64,000 nt of DNA from Campylobacteraceae bacterium (GTDB lineage: Bacteria; Campylobacterota; Campylobacteria; Campylobacterales; Sulfurovaceae). The translations under genes and the position numbers were made by a program. The notes beneath the pieces are model-generated. The model searched no databases and was not told the origin of the DNA. It was given only the letters and a program-made list of their open reading frames with translations. This document shows, one piece after another, positions 26,799 to 35,315 of this stretch (positions within the stretch are counted from its first letter, which is position 1; each line of letters begins with the position of its first letter). Location: assembly GCA_027081405.1 (NCBI GenBank), contig JALWKO010000078.1, positions 1 to 64,000 of the forward strand, read 5' to 3'.

Positions 26799-28283
26799 AT
26801 GAAAACCATCAAATTTTACGAAAAACTCCTCAACGAAATCGAAGCCGACGTCGAGATCGTCATCGTCGTCAACAAAAACTTCGACCAGCGCTTCTGCGAC
26901 GAAGAAAAAGATCTCCTCAAAGAGGCGGGCTTTTCCGGTGAGCAGGACGAGACCTGTCTCCTGGCCGAAAAGCGCAAGATTTTCGTCGGGGCCGACTCCA
27001 TCAAGAGTGCCGATATCCGCTCCGCCGCCGCCAACGCCGTGCGGGCCCTGGAGGGCAAAGGATACAAAATCGCCAAGATGGGCAGCTATATGAGCCACCC
27101 CACCTGTACCGCCACGTTGCGGGCCCAGGCCGAAGGGTTGCTGCTGGGAGGCTACCGTTTCGATCGCTACAAAAGCAAAAAGAACGACAAGCATCTGCAC
27201 AAAGTCCGCATCTCCCTGGAGGAGTACAACGGCTACGAACTCGACATTCCCGCCGCCCAGCGGGCGATCGACAAGGGCATCGTCAGCGCCGAAGCGACCA
27301 ATTTCGTCCGGGACATCGTCAACACCGCACCCGACGACTGCTACCCCGAGACGATGGCCCGGATCGCCCGGGAACTGGCCGAGAAAGAGGCGCACCTGAG
27401 CGTTGAAGTCCTCGATCGTGACGCGATGCGCAAAGAGGGGATGAACGCCCTGCTGGCCGTCGCCCGGGCCAGCCGCCACGAGCCGCGGCTCATCCACCTG
27501 AGCTACATCCCCAAGGAGAAGCCCGTCGCCACCGTCAGCCTGGTGGGCAAGGGGCTCACCTACGACAGCGGGGGACTGAGCCTCAAACCCTCTGAGTATA
27601 TGGTGACGATGAAAGCCGACAAAAGCGGCGGTTCGACAGTGCTGGGAATCCTCAAGGCCGTCGCCGAACTCCATCTGCCCGTCGAGGTCCACGGTTTCAT
27701 CGGCGCGGTGGAGAACATGATCGGCGGCGACGCCTACAAACCCGACGACGTGCTGCGGGCCAAAAACGGCAAAACGATCGAAGTGCGCAACACCGACGCC
27801 GAAGGACGCCTGGTCCTGGCCGACGTGCTCTGCTACGCCCAGGAGAAGGTCAAAGCCGACTACCTCTTCGATCTGGCCACCCTCACCGGTGCCTGCGTCG
27901 TGGGCGTGGGACAATATACCAGCGGCGTCATGGGATTCGCCGCCGAACCGGTGGAGCGGGTCCTCTACGCCGCCAACACCCTCGCCGGCGAACTGGCCAC
28001 GAAACTGGACTTCAACCGTTTCCTGCGCAAAACCCTCAAAAGCGAGATCGCCGACATCTGCAACATCTCCAACACCCGCTACGGCGGGGCGATCACCGCG
28101 GCGATGTTCCTTGGGGAATTCATCGACGAAGAATACAAAGAGAAGTGGGCCCACATCGACATCGCCGGCCCCGCTTTCGTCGAGCACCCCTGGGGGGAGA
28201 ATCCCCACGGCGCCAGCGGTGCGGGAGTGCGGACGATCATCCGGCTCCTGGAGAAACTCGCCCGGGGGGAGGCGCACAAATAA
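26799..28283 (+). CDS. pepA: leucyl aminopeptidase (M17)
   Basis: A cytosolic two-metal aminopeptidase that removes N-terminal residues. The 494-residue protein has the M17 catalytic block GKGLTYDSGGLSLKP, MKADKSGGSTVLG and NTDAEGRLVLAD, with C-terminal FLGEFIDEEYKEKWAHIDIAGPAF. Some PepA proteins also bind DNA, but nothing in the sequence decides this here. It begins after the inverted ACTAGTA arrays, with AAAGGATCCCT as the translation signal. Confidence 0.95.
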   Translation: MKTIKFYEKLLNEIEADVEIVIVVNKNFDQRFCDEEKDLLKEAGFSGEQDETCLLAEKRKIFVGADSIKSADIRSAAANAVRALEGKGYKIAKMGSYMSHPTCTATLRAQAEGLLLGGYRFDRYKSKKNDKHLHKVRISLEEYNGYELDIPAAQRAIDKGIVSAEATNFVRDIVNTAPDDCYPETMARIARELAEKEAHLSVEVLDRDAMRKEGMNALLAVARASRHEPRLIHLSYIPKEKPVATVSLVGKGLTYDSGGLSLKPSEYMVTMKADKSGGSTVLGILKAVAELHLPVEVHGFIGAVENMIGGDAYKPDDVLRAKNGKTIEVRNTDAEGRLVLADVLCYAQEKVKADYLFDLATLTGACVVGVGQYTSGVMGFAAEPVERVLYAANTLAGELATKLDFNRFLRKTLKSEIADICNISNTRYGGAITAAMFLGEFIDEEYKEKWAHIDIAGPAFVEHPWGENPHGASGAGVRTIIRLLEKLARGEAHK

Positions 28284-28302
28284 CCGTCCTTTCCCTCTTT
28301 AT

Positions 28303-28322
28303 GGCCTTTACGGCCTCTTTTT
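28303..28322 (+). terminator. weak terminator after pepA
   Basis: A GGCC-TTTAC-GGCC hairpin followed by TCTTTTT shortly after the pepA stop. The stem is only four pairs. Confidence 0.4.
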
Positions 28323-28458
28323 CGTTTGCCTTCATTAACCTTTGATTCTCCCGTTTTCTTCTCTCAAAACGACCATTTTTCGGGATTTTCAAAAAGAAAA
28401 AACTTCTTAAAACAAAAAATTTCCTCAACTTTCTGACGAATTAAATAACTTTTCGTGC

Positions 28459-28464
28459 TATTAT
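28459..28464 (+). promoter_or_regulatory. probable -10 element for the cytochrome bd operon
   Basis: TATTAT in the AT-rich part of the 235-base pepA-DUF4492 gap, about 55 bases before the first gene. No FNR-type box was found, in contrast to the nap/nir genes. Confidence 0.35.
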
Positions 28465-28518
28465 TTCGTCATACGGCATCGTCATCTGTGCAAAAACGGA
28501 AGGGAAAAGGATGCGAAG

Positions 28519-28743
28519 ATGAAGATTCGAAGCCTTCCTCGAAAAATCTTCGATTTTTACCAAGAGGGGTTTGCCTCGATGCGCCTAGGCAAAAAACTCT
28601 GGCTCATCGTCGCCGTCAAACTCTTTGTCCTCTATGTGGTGATCAAACTCCTCTTTTTCCCCGATGTAATGCAAGAGCAATTCTCCAACGACACCCAACG
28701 CAGCGATTTTGTCCTGCGACAACTCACCCAAGGAGCACGATAA
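28519..28743 (+). CDS. DUF4492 small membrane protein preceding cydA
   Basis: A 74-residue protein with one membrane helix (LWLIVAVKLFVLYVVIKLLFFP) between an amphipathic basic start and a polar tail. DUF4492 genes are known, by my recollection, mainly directly upstream of cydA in Campylobacterota and Bacteroidetes. The stop TAA shares a base with the cydA ATG, so coupled translation and a role in the bd oxidase (assembly or accessory subunit) are likely. AAAAGG precedes the ATG. Confidence 0.75.
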   Translation: MKIRSLPRKIFDFYQEGFASMRLGKKLWLIVAVKLFVLYVVIKLLFFPDVMQEQFSNDTQRSDFVLRQLTQGAR

Positions 28744-30284
28744 TGGGACACATCGACCCTTCACTCGTCGACTGGTCACGGGCCCAGTTCGCTCTGACAG
28801 CTCTGTATCACTGGATCTTCGTCCCTCTCACCCTGGGGCTGACCTTCATCGTCGCCATCATGGAGACCATCTACGTCAAAACCAGCGATGAATGGTGGAA
28901 AAAAACCACCCGGTTCTGGATGGGCCTGCTGGCGATCAACTTCGCCATCGGATTGGCTACGGGGATCATCATGGAGTTCGAATTCGGGACCAACTGGTCC
29001 AACTACTCCTGGATCGTCGGAGATATCTTCGGCGCTCCACTGGCCATCGAGGGGATCATGGCCTTTTTCATGGAGTCCACATTCTTCGCCGTGATGTTCT
29101 TCGGCTGGGACAAGGTGAGCAAACGCTTCCACCTGCTCTCCACCTGGCTGGTGGCCATCGGTTCCAACCTCTCAGCGCTTTGGATCCTGGTAGCCAACGG
29201 CTGGATGCAGCACCCGGTGGGGATGCGTTTCAACCCCGACACCGCCCGCAACGAGATGGTGAGCTTCTGGGATGTGCTCTTCAACCCCAACGCCTACACC
29301 AAATTCCTCCACACCATCAGCAGCGGCTACGTGCTGGCCTCCCTTTTCGTTATCGGGGTGAGCAGCTGGTATCTCCTGCGCAAACGGGAGATCAAATTCG
29401 CCAAACGCTCCATCGTCGTGGCCGCAAGCTTCGGGCTATTGGTGTCGCTTTTCAACCTCACCACGGGAGACGACTCGGCCCGCCAGATCGCCGTCGATCA
29501 GCCGATGAAACTGGCGGCAATGGAGGGGCTTTACGAAGGGAAACCGGGCGCCGAGATCGTCGCATTCGGTATCCTCAATCCCGACAAGAAGCTCCGAGAC
29601 TCCACCGATCCCTTCCTCTTCAAGGTTGCGATCCCCGAGGGGCTCTCGCTGCTGAGCTATCACCGACTCGATGCCTATGTCCCCGGAATCCATCAGCTCG
29701 TAGACGGCAGCAAAGAGCACAATATCCTTAGCGTCGCCGAAAAGATGAAGCGGGGGCGCAAAGCAGTCGAGGCCCTCGCCGCCTACAAAGTGGCCCAAAA
29801 GGCAGGAGACAAAGAAGCGATGAAACAGGCGCTCGCAACCTTCCGGCACTACAGCGCCTATCTGGGCTACGGCTATCTCAAGAATCCCGAACAGGCGGTC
29901 CCGCCGGTGGCTACGACCTTCTACGCCTTCCACACGATGGTGGGGCTTGGAACCTGGTTTATCCTGCTCTTTTTCCTGATCCTCTACGCCGCCATAACCG
30001 ATCGGCTTCAGAAGCTGCGCTGGCTGCTCTGGGCGGGAGTGATCTCCCTGCCCCTGGGGTATGTGGCCCAGGAGGCGGGCTGGATCACCGCCGAGGTGGG
30101 GCGCCAACCCTGGGCGATCCAGGATATGCTGCCGGTGGGCATGGCTACTTCCAATCTCAGCACCTCACCGGTCATGCTGACTTTCTGGCTCTTTGCCATC
30201 CTCTTCACCGCGCTGCTCATCGCCGAGGTGAAGATCATGACGGCCCAGATCAAAATCGGACCCAAGGAGCACGATCATGTTTGA
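28743..30284 (+). CDS. cydA: cytochrome bd ubiquinol oxidase subunit I
   Basis: Heme-carrying subunit of the bd-type quinol oxidase in the inner membrane. The 513-residue protein begins VDWSRAQFALTALYHWIFVPLTLG (His ligand), has the METIYVKT and GIIMEFEFGTNWSNYSW blocks, a Q-loop region, and GYVAQEAGWITAEVGRQPW near the end. The start at ATG 28743 overlaps the DUF4492 stop; the open frame extends further upstream but over that gene. cydB follows with an eight-base overlap. Confidence 0.97.
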   Translation: MGHIDPSLVDWSRAQFALTALYHWIFVPLTLGLTFIVAIMETIYVKTSDEWWKKTTRFWMGLLAINFAIGLATGIIMEFEFGTNWSNYSWIVGDIFGAPLAIEGIMAFFMESTFFAVMFFGWDKVSKRFHLLSTWLVAIGSNLSALWILVANGWMQHPVGMRFNPDTARNEMVSFWDVLFNPNAYTKFLHTISSGYVLASLFVIGVSSWYLLRKREIKFAKRSIVVAASFGLLVSLFNLTTGDDSARQIAVDQPMKLAAMEGLYEGKPGAEIVAFGILNPDKKLRDSTDPFLFKVAIPEGLSLLSYHRLDAYVPGIHQLVDGSKEHNILSVAEKMKRGRKAVEALAAYKVAQKAGDKEAMKQALATFRHYSAYLGYGYLKNPEQAVPPVATTFYAFHTMVGLGTWFILLFFLILYAAITDRLQKLRWLLWAGVISLPLGYVAQEAGWITAEVGRQPWAIQDMLPVGMATSNLSTSPVMLTFWLFAILFTALLIAEVKIMTAQIKIGPKEHDHV

Positions 30285-31407
30285 AAAACTCTCCTATCTC
30301 ACCCTCCAGGAGTACTGGTGGTTTCTTATCGGATTGCTGGGTGCGCTCTTTGTCTTCATGACCTTCGTCCAGGGGGGGCAGACCCTGCTCTATCGCCTGG
30401 GCAAGAGCGAAGCAGAGCGTGATCTGATCGTCAACGCCCTGGGACGCAAATGGGAGCTGACTTTTACCACCCTGGTGATGTTCGGCGGCGCGCTCTTTGC
30501 CGCGTTCCCGCTCTTTTATGCCGTCAGTTTCGGCGGAGCCTACTACGTTTGGATGGCGATTCTTTTTTGTTTCATCCTCCAGGCGGTGGCCTACGAATAT
30601 CGCAAAAAACCGGGCAATCTCTATGGAGAGCGGACCTATGAAATCTTCCTCTTCATCAACGGTTCGCTGGGGATCATCCTCATCGGTATCGCTCTGGGGA
30701 CCCTCTTTACCGGCGGGCATTTCGTCGTCAACGATAATCACCTCTCCCACTGGACCCGTTCCAGCTACGGCCTGGAGGCGGTGCTCAACCCCTTCAACGT
30801 CGCCTTCGGACTGATGCTTTTTTTCCTCGCCCGAATCCTGGCCGCACTCTATCTCATCGACACCGTCGACGAAGCGGCAATCATCGCTCGAGCCCGCAGC
30901 GTCCTCAAGATCGAGACGATCCTCTTTTTGATCCTCTTTCTCTATGTGGCGGGAAGCATCGTGAGCATGAGCGGATACGGCTACGATCCCCAGACGTTCA
31001 AGGTCGCGATCGTGCCCCACAAATTCATGCACAACCTCGTCGCCATGCCTTTGGTCGCCGCTTCGTTACTGCTGGGGGCGGTGCTTTTGCTCGTCGGCAT
31101 CGGGATGGATCTTTTCACCCGTTACGACAAAGGGATCTGGCCCGCCGGGCTGGGGGTGGTCCTGGTGGTCCTTTCGCTCTTTTCGATCCTGGGGTACAAC
31201 CACACCGTCTTCTACCCCTCTTTGGACGATCCGCAAAGCTCCCTGACGATCCGAAACGCATCGGGTAGCCGCTATACCCTGGTGGCCATGTCCTACGTCT
31301 CACTGATGGTTCCCCTCGTTCTGGGGTACATCATCGCGGTCTGGCGGGCGATGAACCGCCACAAAATGACCCTGCAGGAGGTCGAAAACGACCCACACCA
31401 CTACTAA
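30277..31407 (+). CDS. cydB: cytochrome bd ubiquinol oxidase subunit II
   Basis: A 376-residue membrane subunit with about eight helices, including LQEYWWFLIGLLGALFVFMTFVQGGQTLL at the start and the FYPSLDDPQSSLTIRNASGSRYTL loop before the last helix. It resembles the shorter epsilonproteobacterial CydB. It partners CydA in oxygen reduction and protection of anaerobic enzymes. A 63-residue membrane gene follows 14 bases downstream. Confidence 0.93.
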   Translation: MFEKLSYLTLQEYWWFLIGLLGALFVFMTFVQGGQTLLYRLGKSEAERDLIVNALGRKWELTFTTLVMFGGALFAAFPLFYAVSFGGAYYVWMAILFCFILQAVAYEYRKKPGNLYGERTYEIFLFINGSLGIILIGIALGTLFTGGHFVVNDNHLSHWTRSSYGLEAVLNPFNVAFGLMLFFLARILAALYLIDTVDEAAIIARARSVLKIETILFLILFLYVAGSIVSMSGYGYDPQTFKVAIVPHKFMHNLVAMPLVAASLLLGAVLLLVGIGMDLFTRYDKGIWPAGLGVVLVVLSLFSILGYNHTVFYPSLDDPQSSLTIRNASGSRYTLVAMSYVSLMVPLVLGYIIAVWRAMNRHKMTLQEVENDPHHY

Positions 31408-31421
31408 GAAGGAGCATAACA

Positions 31422-31613
31422 ATGGACTATACTGACGCCATCATCTGGTACCTCTCCTGGCCGGTTTTGATCTACGTCGCCTACCGATTCGTCTGGCTCA
31501 ACATCCGGCACCATGCCAGGATGGAAAAGCTGACAGCCCTCGAAGAGCATGTCGGGGATACATGGCAAGAACAGGATCCTCTGTTGCAAGAGAATCCCGA
31601 CGAGGAAAAGTAA
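31422..31613 (+). CDS. small membrane protein after cydB, CydX-like candidate
   Basis: A 63-residue protein whose helix begins IIWYLSWPVLIYVAYRFVW and is followed by a charged cytosolic tail. The WYxxW start of the helix echoes the WYFAW start of CydX, the third subunit of proteobacterial bd oxidases, and the position right after cydB is the same. CydX is shorter (about 37 residues), so this is a functional guess from position and one motif. AGAAGGAG stands before the ATG. Confidence 0.6.
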   Translation: MDYTDAIIWYLSWPVLIYVAYRFVWLNIRHHARMEKLTALEEHVGDTWQEQDPLLQENPDEEK

Positions 31614-31710
31614 CATCCCCATTCAACCATGAAAACTTCAGATTCACTTCCGAATCCGAAGTGACAGGTTTGACGCTCTTTCGATAAACTTTCATTCAAA
31701 AAAAGTTTCC

Positions 31711-32409
31711 ATGGGGTTCTATCTCAAAAAACTGATCGCCTATCTCCTCGATCCCCTCTCCGTCGTTTTCATTCTCCTGTTTCTTGCGCTTTGGTTTCTC
31801 TATAGAAATCGGCGGAAACCGGCTCTTGGCTTCCTGACAGGCTCGATCGTACTGCTCTTTCTCTTTAGCTACAAACCCTTTAGTTATGCCCTGATACACC
31901 CGCTTGAATCCCGATATCCGAAACTGCAAAATCCACCGAAAAATATCCACAATATTATTTTCCTCGGCGGTAACCTGGAGCGCCGGGGATGGGAGCTGCT
32001 GCGGCAGCATCATCTTCTACCCCATGCCCGCATTATCACGACCGGATATAAAGGGGATTCCTTCGAGAGCGAAGCACGGAAAAACAAACGGATCTTCGCC
32101 GAATCGGGTATCGCCTCCCGGCAGATCCTCCCCCTCGATCGGCCCAGAGACACCGCCGAAGAGGCACAAGCGATCAAGACGCTTTTGGGTACCGAACCCT
32201 TCATTCTCGTCACCGCCGCGTTTCATATGCCTCGAGCGATGATGATTTTCCGGCATGAAGGGCTCCGTCCGATACCGGCACCCGCCGATTTGCCCCAAAA
32301 GCGCAAACGGTTCTGGACGATCCCGCCGGGGATCAAATATTTCGATCAGACCCGTAAAGCCCTCCACGAATACCTGGGAATTTTGTGGTTGAAAATCAAG
32401 GGGTATTGA
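31711..32409 (+). CDS. YdcF/ElyC family membrane protein (DUF218)
   Basis: A 232-residue protein with two N-terminal membrane helices and a DUF218 domain: IIFLGGNLERRG, a TGYKGDSFESEA segment, ILPLDRPRDTAEEAQAI and VTAAFHMPRAMMIFRHEG. Related ElyC/SanA proteins affect envelope integrity and peptidoglycan lipid carrier use; the reaction is not established. It is convergent with the FAD oxidoreductase, 18 bases apart. Confidence 0.8.
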   Translation: MGFYLKKLIAYLLDPLSVVFILLFLALWFLYRNRRKPALGFLTGSIVLLFLFSYKPFSYALIHPLESRYPKLQNPPKNIHNIIFLGGNLERRGWELLRQHHLLPHARIITTGYKGDSFESEARKNKRIFAESGIASRQILPLDRPRDTAEEAQAIKTLLGTEPFILVTAAFHMPRAMMIFRHEGLRPIPAPADLPQKRKRFWTIPPGIKYFDQTRKALHEYLGILWLKIKGY

Positions 32410-32427
32410 TACGATCAGGTTGTACGG

Positions 32428-33852
32428 TCACGTACCGACGCAACGATCCCCCATCGCCACGGGATATCCCCGACTTGCGGCGATCCGGCGAGCCCGCTCG
32501 GCCAGTTCCTCTTCCTTCACATCTGTAAGTTGCGGAATCTGCCAGAGCATCGCTTCGTCCCGGATTTCCGAAGATTCCCCATGATCCAGATCCCTCAGAA
32601 TCTCCCGGGCCATGTCGGTGACCGAAGATACTTTGACGATCTCGCAGCGGGCATATCCCGGCAACGGGAAGGCCACCTCCGCCACTCGCAGCGTAGGGTC
32701 CTCCCCCGGAATCTGCTGGGCTCCAAAGAGCGGCGGCCCGCCCACCGTCGCCTCGGAAAAATCGGGGAGAAAACGGGCCAGATGGGCAATAGCCCGCCGG
32801 GTGCGCTCGTTGCGCTCGTGCGGCTTCCACCCTTTGTCGATCTTTTCCAGAAAATGTGCGGGCAATCGAGGCTGGCTCGTTTGCGGAGCGCTTTCGACCA
32901 GGCCGTCGGGGTAGAGGGTGATCTGCTGCGTCATCCCGTGCAGCTGCACGTAGCCCCCCGGATAAGGAGTAAACTGCCCCATCCCCCGAGGAGTCCCCCG
33001 CTCTCCGTGGAAGATCACTTCGGGCCAGAGGCTCTCGCGCTCGGCCCAATGGGAGGTATAGGCGGCCTTGAACTCCACCATCCGCCGTTCCCGAACCCCC
33101 AGCATATCGTCGATCTCCCCGGTGCGGAAACCCGTGGCGTTGATGAGGTAGTCGCACTCGATCGCTCCGTCGAACGCCCCTTCACACTCCACCCTGAAGC
33201 CTGTGCCTCTACGGCTCACATCGACCACCTGCGTCTCCCGCAAAATCCTCACGTTGGAGATCGCCTCCAGCGCCAGCCCCGCCCCGGCGGCGAGACGGAA
33301 GAGGTTGATCCCGTACTCCTGCACCAGGATCAGCGGATACTGCACCCGATCCAAATCCAGGTGACGCGCCAGGGGGATCATCCATTCCCGGGCGTCTCGG
33401 GGCCTCTCCACCGCTTCCCGCTGCGCCAGGCTTTCGATCTCTTCGCGCTCAAAAAGGCGAAAATACTCCGCGGGCTCCCCCAGCACCATCCGGCCGGGAT
33501 CCTCGGCCACCATACGGGCATAAGCCTCCCGCAACAGCTCCAGTCGCCTCAGAAGCTCCATAGGTTTCCCGGAGTCCTCCGTCGGCACGGCGATCACCGT
33601 CGGACGGCGGTCGATGGCGAAGGGGTAAAGCCGGGCAAAATCGATCGACTGACGCAGCAGGCTTAGACACTGAGCATCGTCGATCTCCCGGTAGAGATTT
33701 CCCCCGGCGTGTAGATGACAAAATGGGGGTCCCGCTACCAGGGTGGGCTGCCGCTCGATCAGCGTCAATTCCTTGCCCAGCTTTCCCAGCAGCAGTGCCG
33801 CGCTCACCCCGGCAACCCCGCCGCCGACGATGACGATCCGATCTCTGCTCAT
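32428..33852 (-). CDS. FAD-dependent oxidoreductase
   Basis: A 474-residue protein with an N-terminal dinucleotide-binding fold, IVIVGGGVAGVSAALLLGKLG, then LIERQPTLVAGPPFCHLHAGG and, in the middle, CDYLINATGFRTGEIDDM. The substrate is not recognisable to me; the overall plan recalls the DAO/malate:quinone-type enzymes. The start at ATG 33852 overlaps the gph stop by four bases, so the longer frame (to 34068) is not used. Confidence 0.7.
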   Translation of the reverse strand: MSRDRIVIVGGGVAGVSAALLLGKLGKELTLIERQPTLVAGPPFCHLHAGGNLYREIDDAQCLSLLRQSIDFARLYPFAIDRRPTVIAVPTEDSGKPMELLRRLELLREAYARMVAEDPGRMVLGEPAEYFRLFEREEIESLAQREAVERPRDAREWMIPLARHLDLDRVQYPLILVQEYGINLFRLAAGAGLALEAISNVRILRETQVVDVSRRGTGFRVECEGAFDGAIECDYLINATGFRTGEIDDMLGVRERRMVEFKAAYTSHWAERESLWPEVIFHGERGTPRGMGQFTPYPGGYVQLHGMTQQITLYPDGLVESAPQTSQPRLPAHFLEKIDKGWKPHERNERTRRAIAHLARFLPDFSEATVGGPPLFGAQQIPGEDPTLRVAEVAFPLPGYARCEIVKVSSVTDMAREILRDLDHGESSEIRDEAMLWQIPQLTDVKEEELAERARRIAASRGYPVAMGDRCVGT

Positions 33853-34547
33853 CGGTCCCGATCCCCCTCGTCGCCCCCGAAAAAGAGCAAAATTTCTCCG
33901 AAACGCTCCACCACCGCATCGGCCCCCAGCTCCCGCACCGATCGGCCCGCGTCGTAGCCGTAGGCCACGGCGATGACGGGGATCCCCGCCGCCCGAGCCG
34001 CCAGGATGTCGTTGGACGAATCGCCGATCATCACCGCCTGCTCGGGTCGGCATCCCGACGCTTCGCAACAGTGTAGCAACGGCAGGGGATCGGGCTTTTT
34101 GCGGGGCAGATCCTCCCCTCCCACCACCTGCTCGAAAAACGCATCGATCCCCAGGTTTTCGAGGATCGGAGCGACGAACTGGGAGGGTTTGTTGGTGACG
34201 ATCGCCATCCGGTACCCCCGCTCCCTGAACTTCACAAGCGTCTCTTCGACCCCGGGATAAAGCCCCGTCGCATCGTTGAGCACCGCCGCGTAACGCTCCA
34301 GAAAAAGCTCCAGCGCCCGTGTAAAAAGCTCTTTTTCGGGCTCCCGGTCGATCTCCCGTTTGCCCAGCAATCCCCGCTTCAGCAGCATCGCCGCGCCGTT
34401 GCCGATCCAGGTGCGAACCATCGCCTCGTCGTAGGTGGGCAGATCCAGTTCCCGCAAGGTGGCGTTGAGGGCTTTGGTCAGGTCGGGTACGCTGTCGATC
34501 AGGGTACCGTCCAGATCGAAAAGGAGCAGTTCTTTATCGCGAAACAT
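33849..34547 (-). CDS. gph: phosphoglycolate phosphatase (HAD family)
   Basis: A 232-residue cytosolic phosphatase with the HAD motifs LLFDLDGTLIDS (nucleophile Asp), MAIVTNKPSQF (motif II), KKPDPLPLLHCCE (motif III Lys) and MIGDSSNDILAARAAG (motif IV). It detoxifies 2-phosphoglycolate if the family default holds. The start is taken at the methionine just before the first motif. It is coupled to the FAD enzyme gene. Confidence 0.88.
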   Translation of the reverse strand: MFRDKELLLFDLDGTLIDSVPDLTKALNATLRELDLPTYDEAMVRTWIGNGAAMLLKRGLLGKREIDREPEKELFTRALELFLERYAAVLNDATGLYPGVEETLVKFRERGYRMAIVTNKPSQFVAPILENLGIDAFFEQVVGGEDLPRKKPDPLPLLHCCEASGCRPEQAVMIGDSSNDILAARAAGIPVIAVAYGYDAGRSVRELGADAVVERFGEILLFFGGDEGDRDR

Positions 34548-34646
34548 CGAAAAATCCTGAGAATTTTTGGCAGATATATAGCGAAAATGGTTCCCCGCAT
34601 CAAGCATACCGGACGAGACTCCACGAACGGTACATACCGATTCCGC

Positions 34647-34652
34647 TATAAT
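34647..34652 (+). promoter_or_regulatory. -10 element for the selenoprotein gene
   Basis: A perfect TATAAT in the gph/thioredoxin divergent gap, about 30 bases before the ATG at 34681; TAAGGAA at about 34669-34675 serves as the ribosome binding site. These signals show that the frame upstream of the internal TGA is meant to be expressed. Confidence 0.55.
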
Positions 34653-34680
34653 CTCTTATCTCAAACGATAAGGAAAACCG

Positions 34681-35076
34681 ATGAAGCGAGCCGTTTTCGT
34701 GCTTCTGGGGCTCCTGTTCTTCGGCGGATTCGCCGCCGCGGCCGGATGGCTGCATGACTACGACGAAGGATTGGAAAAAGCCCAAAAAGAGCACAAACTC
34801 GTTTTGATGATGTACGTCAAAAAGACCTGACCGGTCTGCAATCGGATGGAACAGGCTGTTCTACCACAAAAAGAGGTTGCGGACTTCCTGGCGAAGCACT
34901 TCGTCACGGTCGTTCTGGACATCGACGACGACATGCTCCCCGAGGGATACGGCTATTTCGCCGTACCGACCTTCTATGTCGTCGACGCCAACGGCACCAA
35001 ACTCGATCGGGCCGTCGGAGGCGCCGACGCTCCCACGTTTCTCCGTTTTCTCAAGCGCTTCGTCCCGGGGTCCTGA
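34681..35076 (+). CDS. exported thioredoxin-like selenoprotein (Sec50, UxxC)
   Basis: A 131-residue thioredoxin-fold protein with a signal peptide (MKRAVFVLLGLLFFGGFAAA). One frame continues through an in-frame TGA at 34828-34830, giving KKT-U-PVCNRME: the TGA sits exactly where the first cysteine of the family's CxxC redox motif belongs. Downstream come FLAKHFVTVVLDIDDD and the cis-proline motif YFAVPTFYVVD, so the rest is intact. A SECIS-like hairpin follows the TGA. Thioredoxin-like UxxC selenoproteins are known in this phylum. A simple nonsense mutation is the alternative, but the position of the TGA makes this unlikely. Confidence 0.82.
34845..34865 (+). promoter_or_regulatory. SECIS-like hairpin for Sec50
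   Basis: Stem TGGAACA (34847-34853) pairs with TGTTCTA (34857-34863, one G-U), with apical loop GGC. The loop begins with G and lies 23 bases after the TGA, within the distance and loop rules described for bacterial SECIS elements. Confidence 0.65.
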
Positions 35077-35315
35077 CGATCCCCGGGGCCGCGTCACTCA
35101 ATCTCCCATTCTCCCAATTTCCTATGACGTGTCCACCGTCAACCTGGTACACAGCCATTGACAAAAAAACCATCTTCCAGGGATTCCGGGAATGATCGGA
35201 TGGAGTAGTCGTCCTACGTTCATAATTCTTTATGAAACTTTTGTCCTTAACATTTATTTAAGCTTTTGAGTTCTATCATAGATTTGGGTTAGAAACATTA
35301 CCAAAGGAGGGAAAA
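35077..35315. other. gap between selenoprotein and stress-protein genes
   Basis: No gene seen. Bases 35095-35125 are a degraded heptamer-like stretch (CTCAATC/TCCCATT/CTCCCAA type). The rest is AT-rich and leads to AAAGGAGG just before the next ATG. Confidence 0.5.

Noticed and set aside
26784-28277. 497-residue minus-strand reading frame
   Set aside because: Antisense of pepA; the peptidase motifs and ribosome site are on the plus strand.
28455-28742. N-terminal extension of CydA
   Set aside because: It would run over the DUF4492 gene and lacks the conserved CydA start, which begins at 28743.
32428-34068. 546-residue version of the FAD oxidoreductase
   Set aside because: The extra N-terminus is antisense-free but lies within gph in another frame and precedes the dinucleotide-binding motif; ATG 33852 fits the overlap and family start.
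34828-34830. Nonsense mutation making the thioredoxin gene a pseudogene
   Set aside because: The TGA is at the redox cysteine position, the rest of the frame is intact and a SECIS-like stem follows; selenocysteine explains it better.
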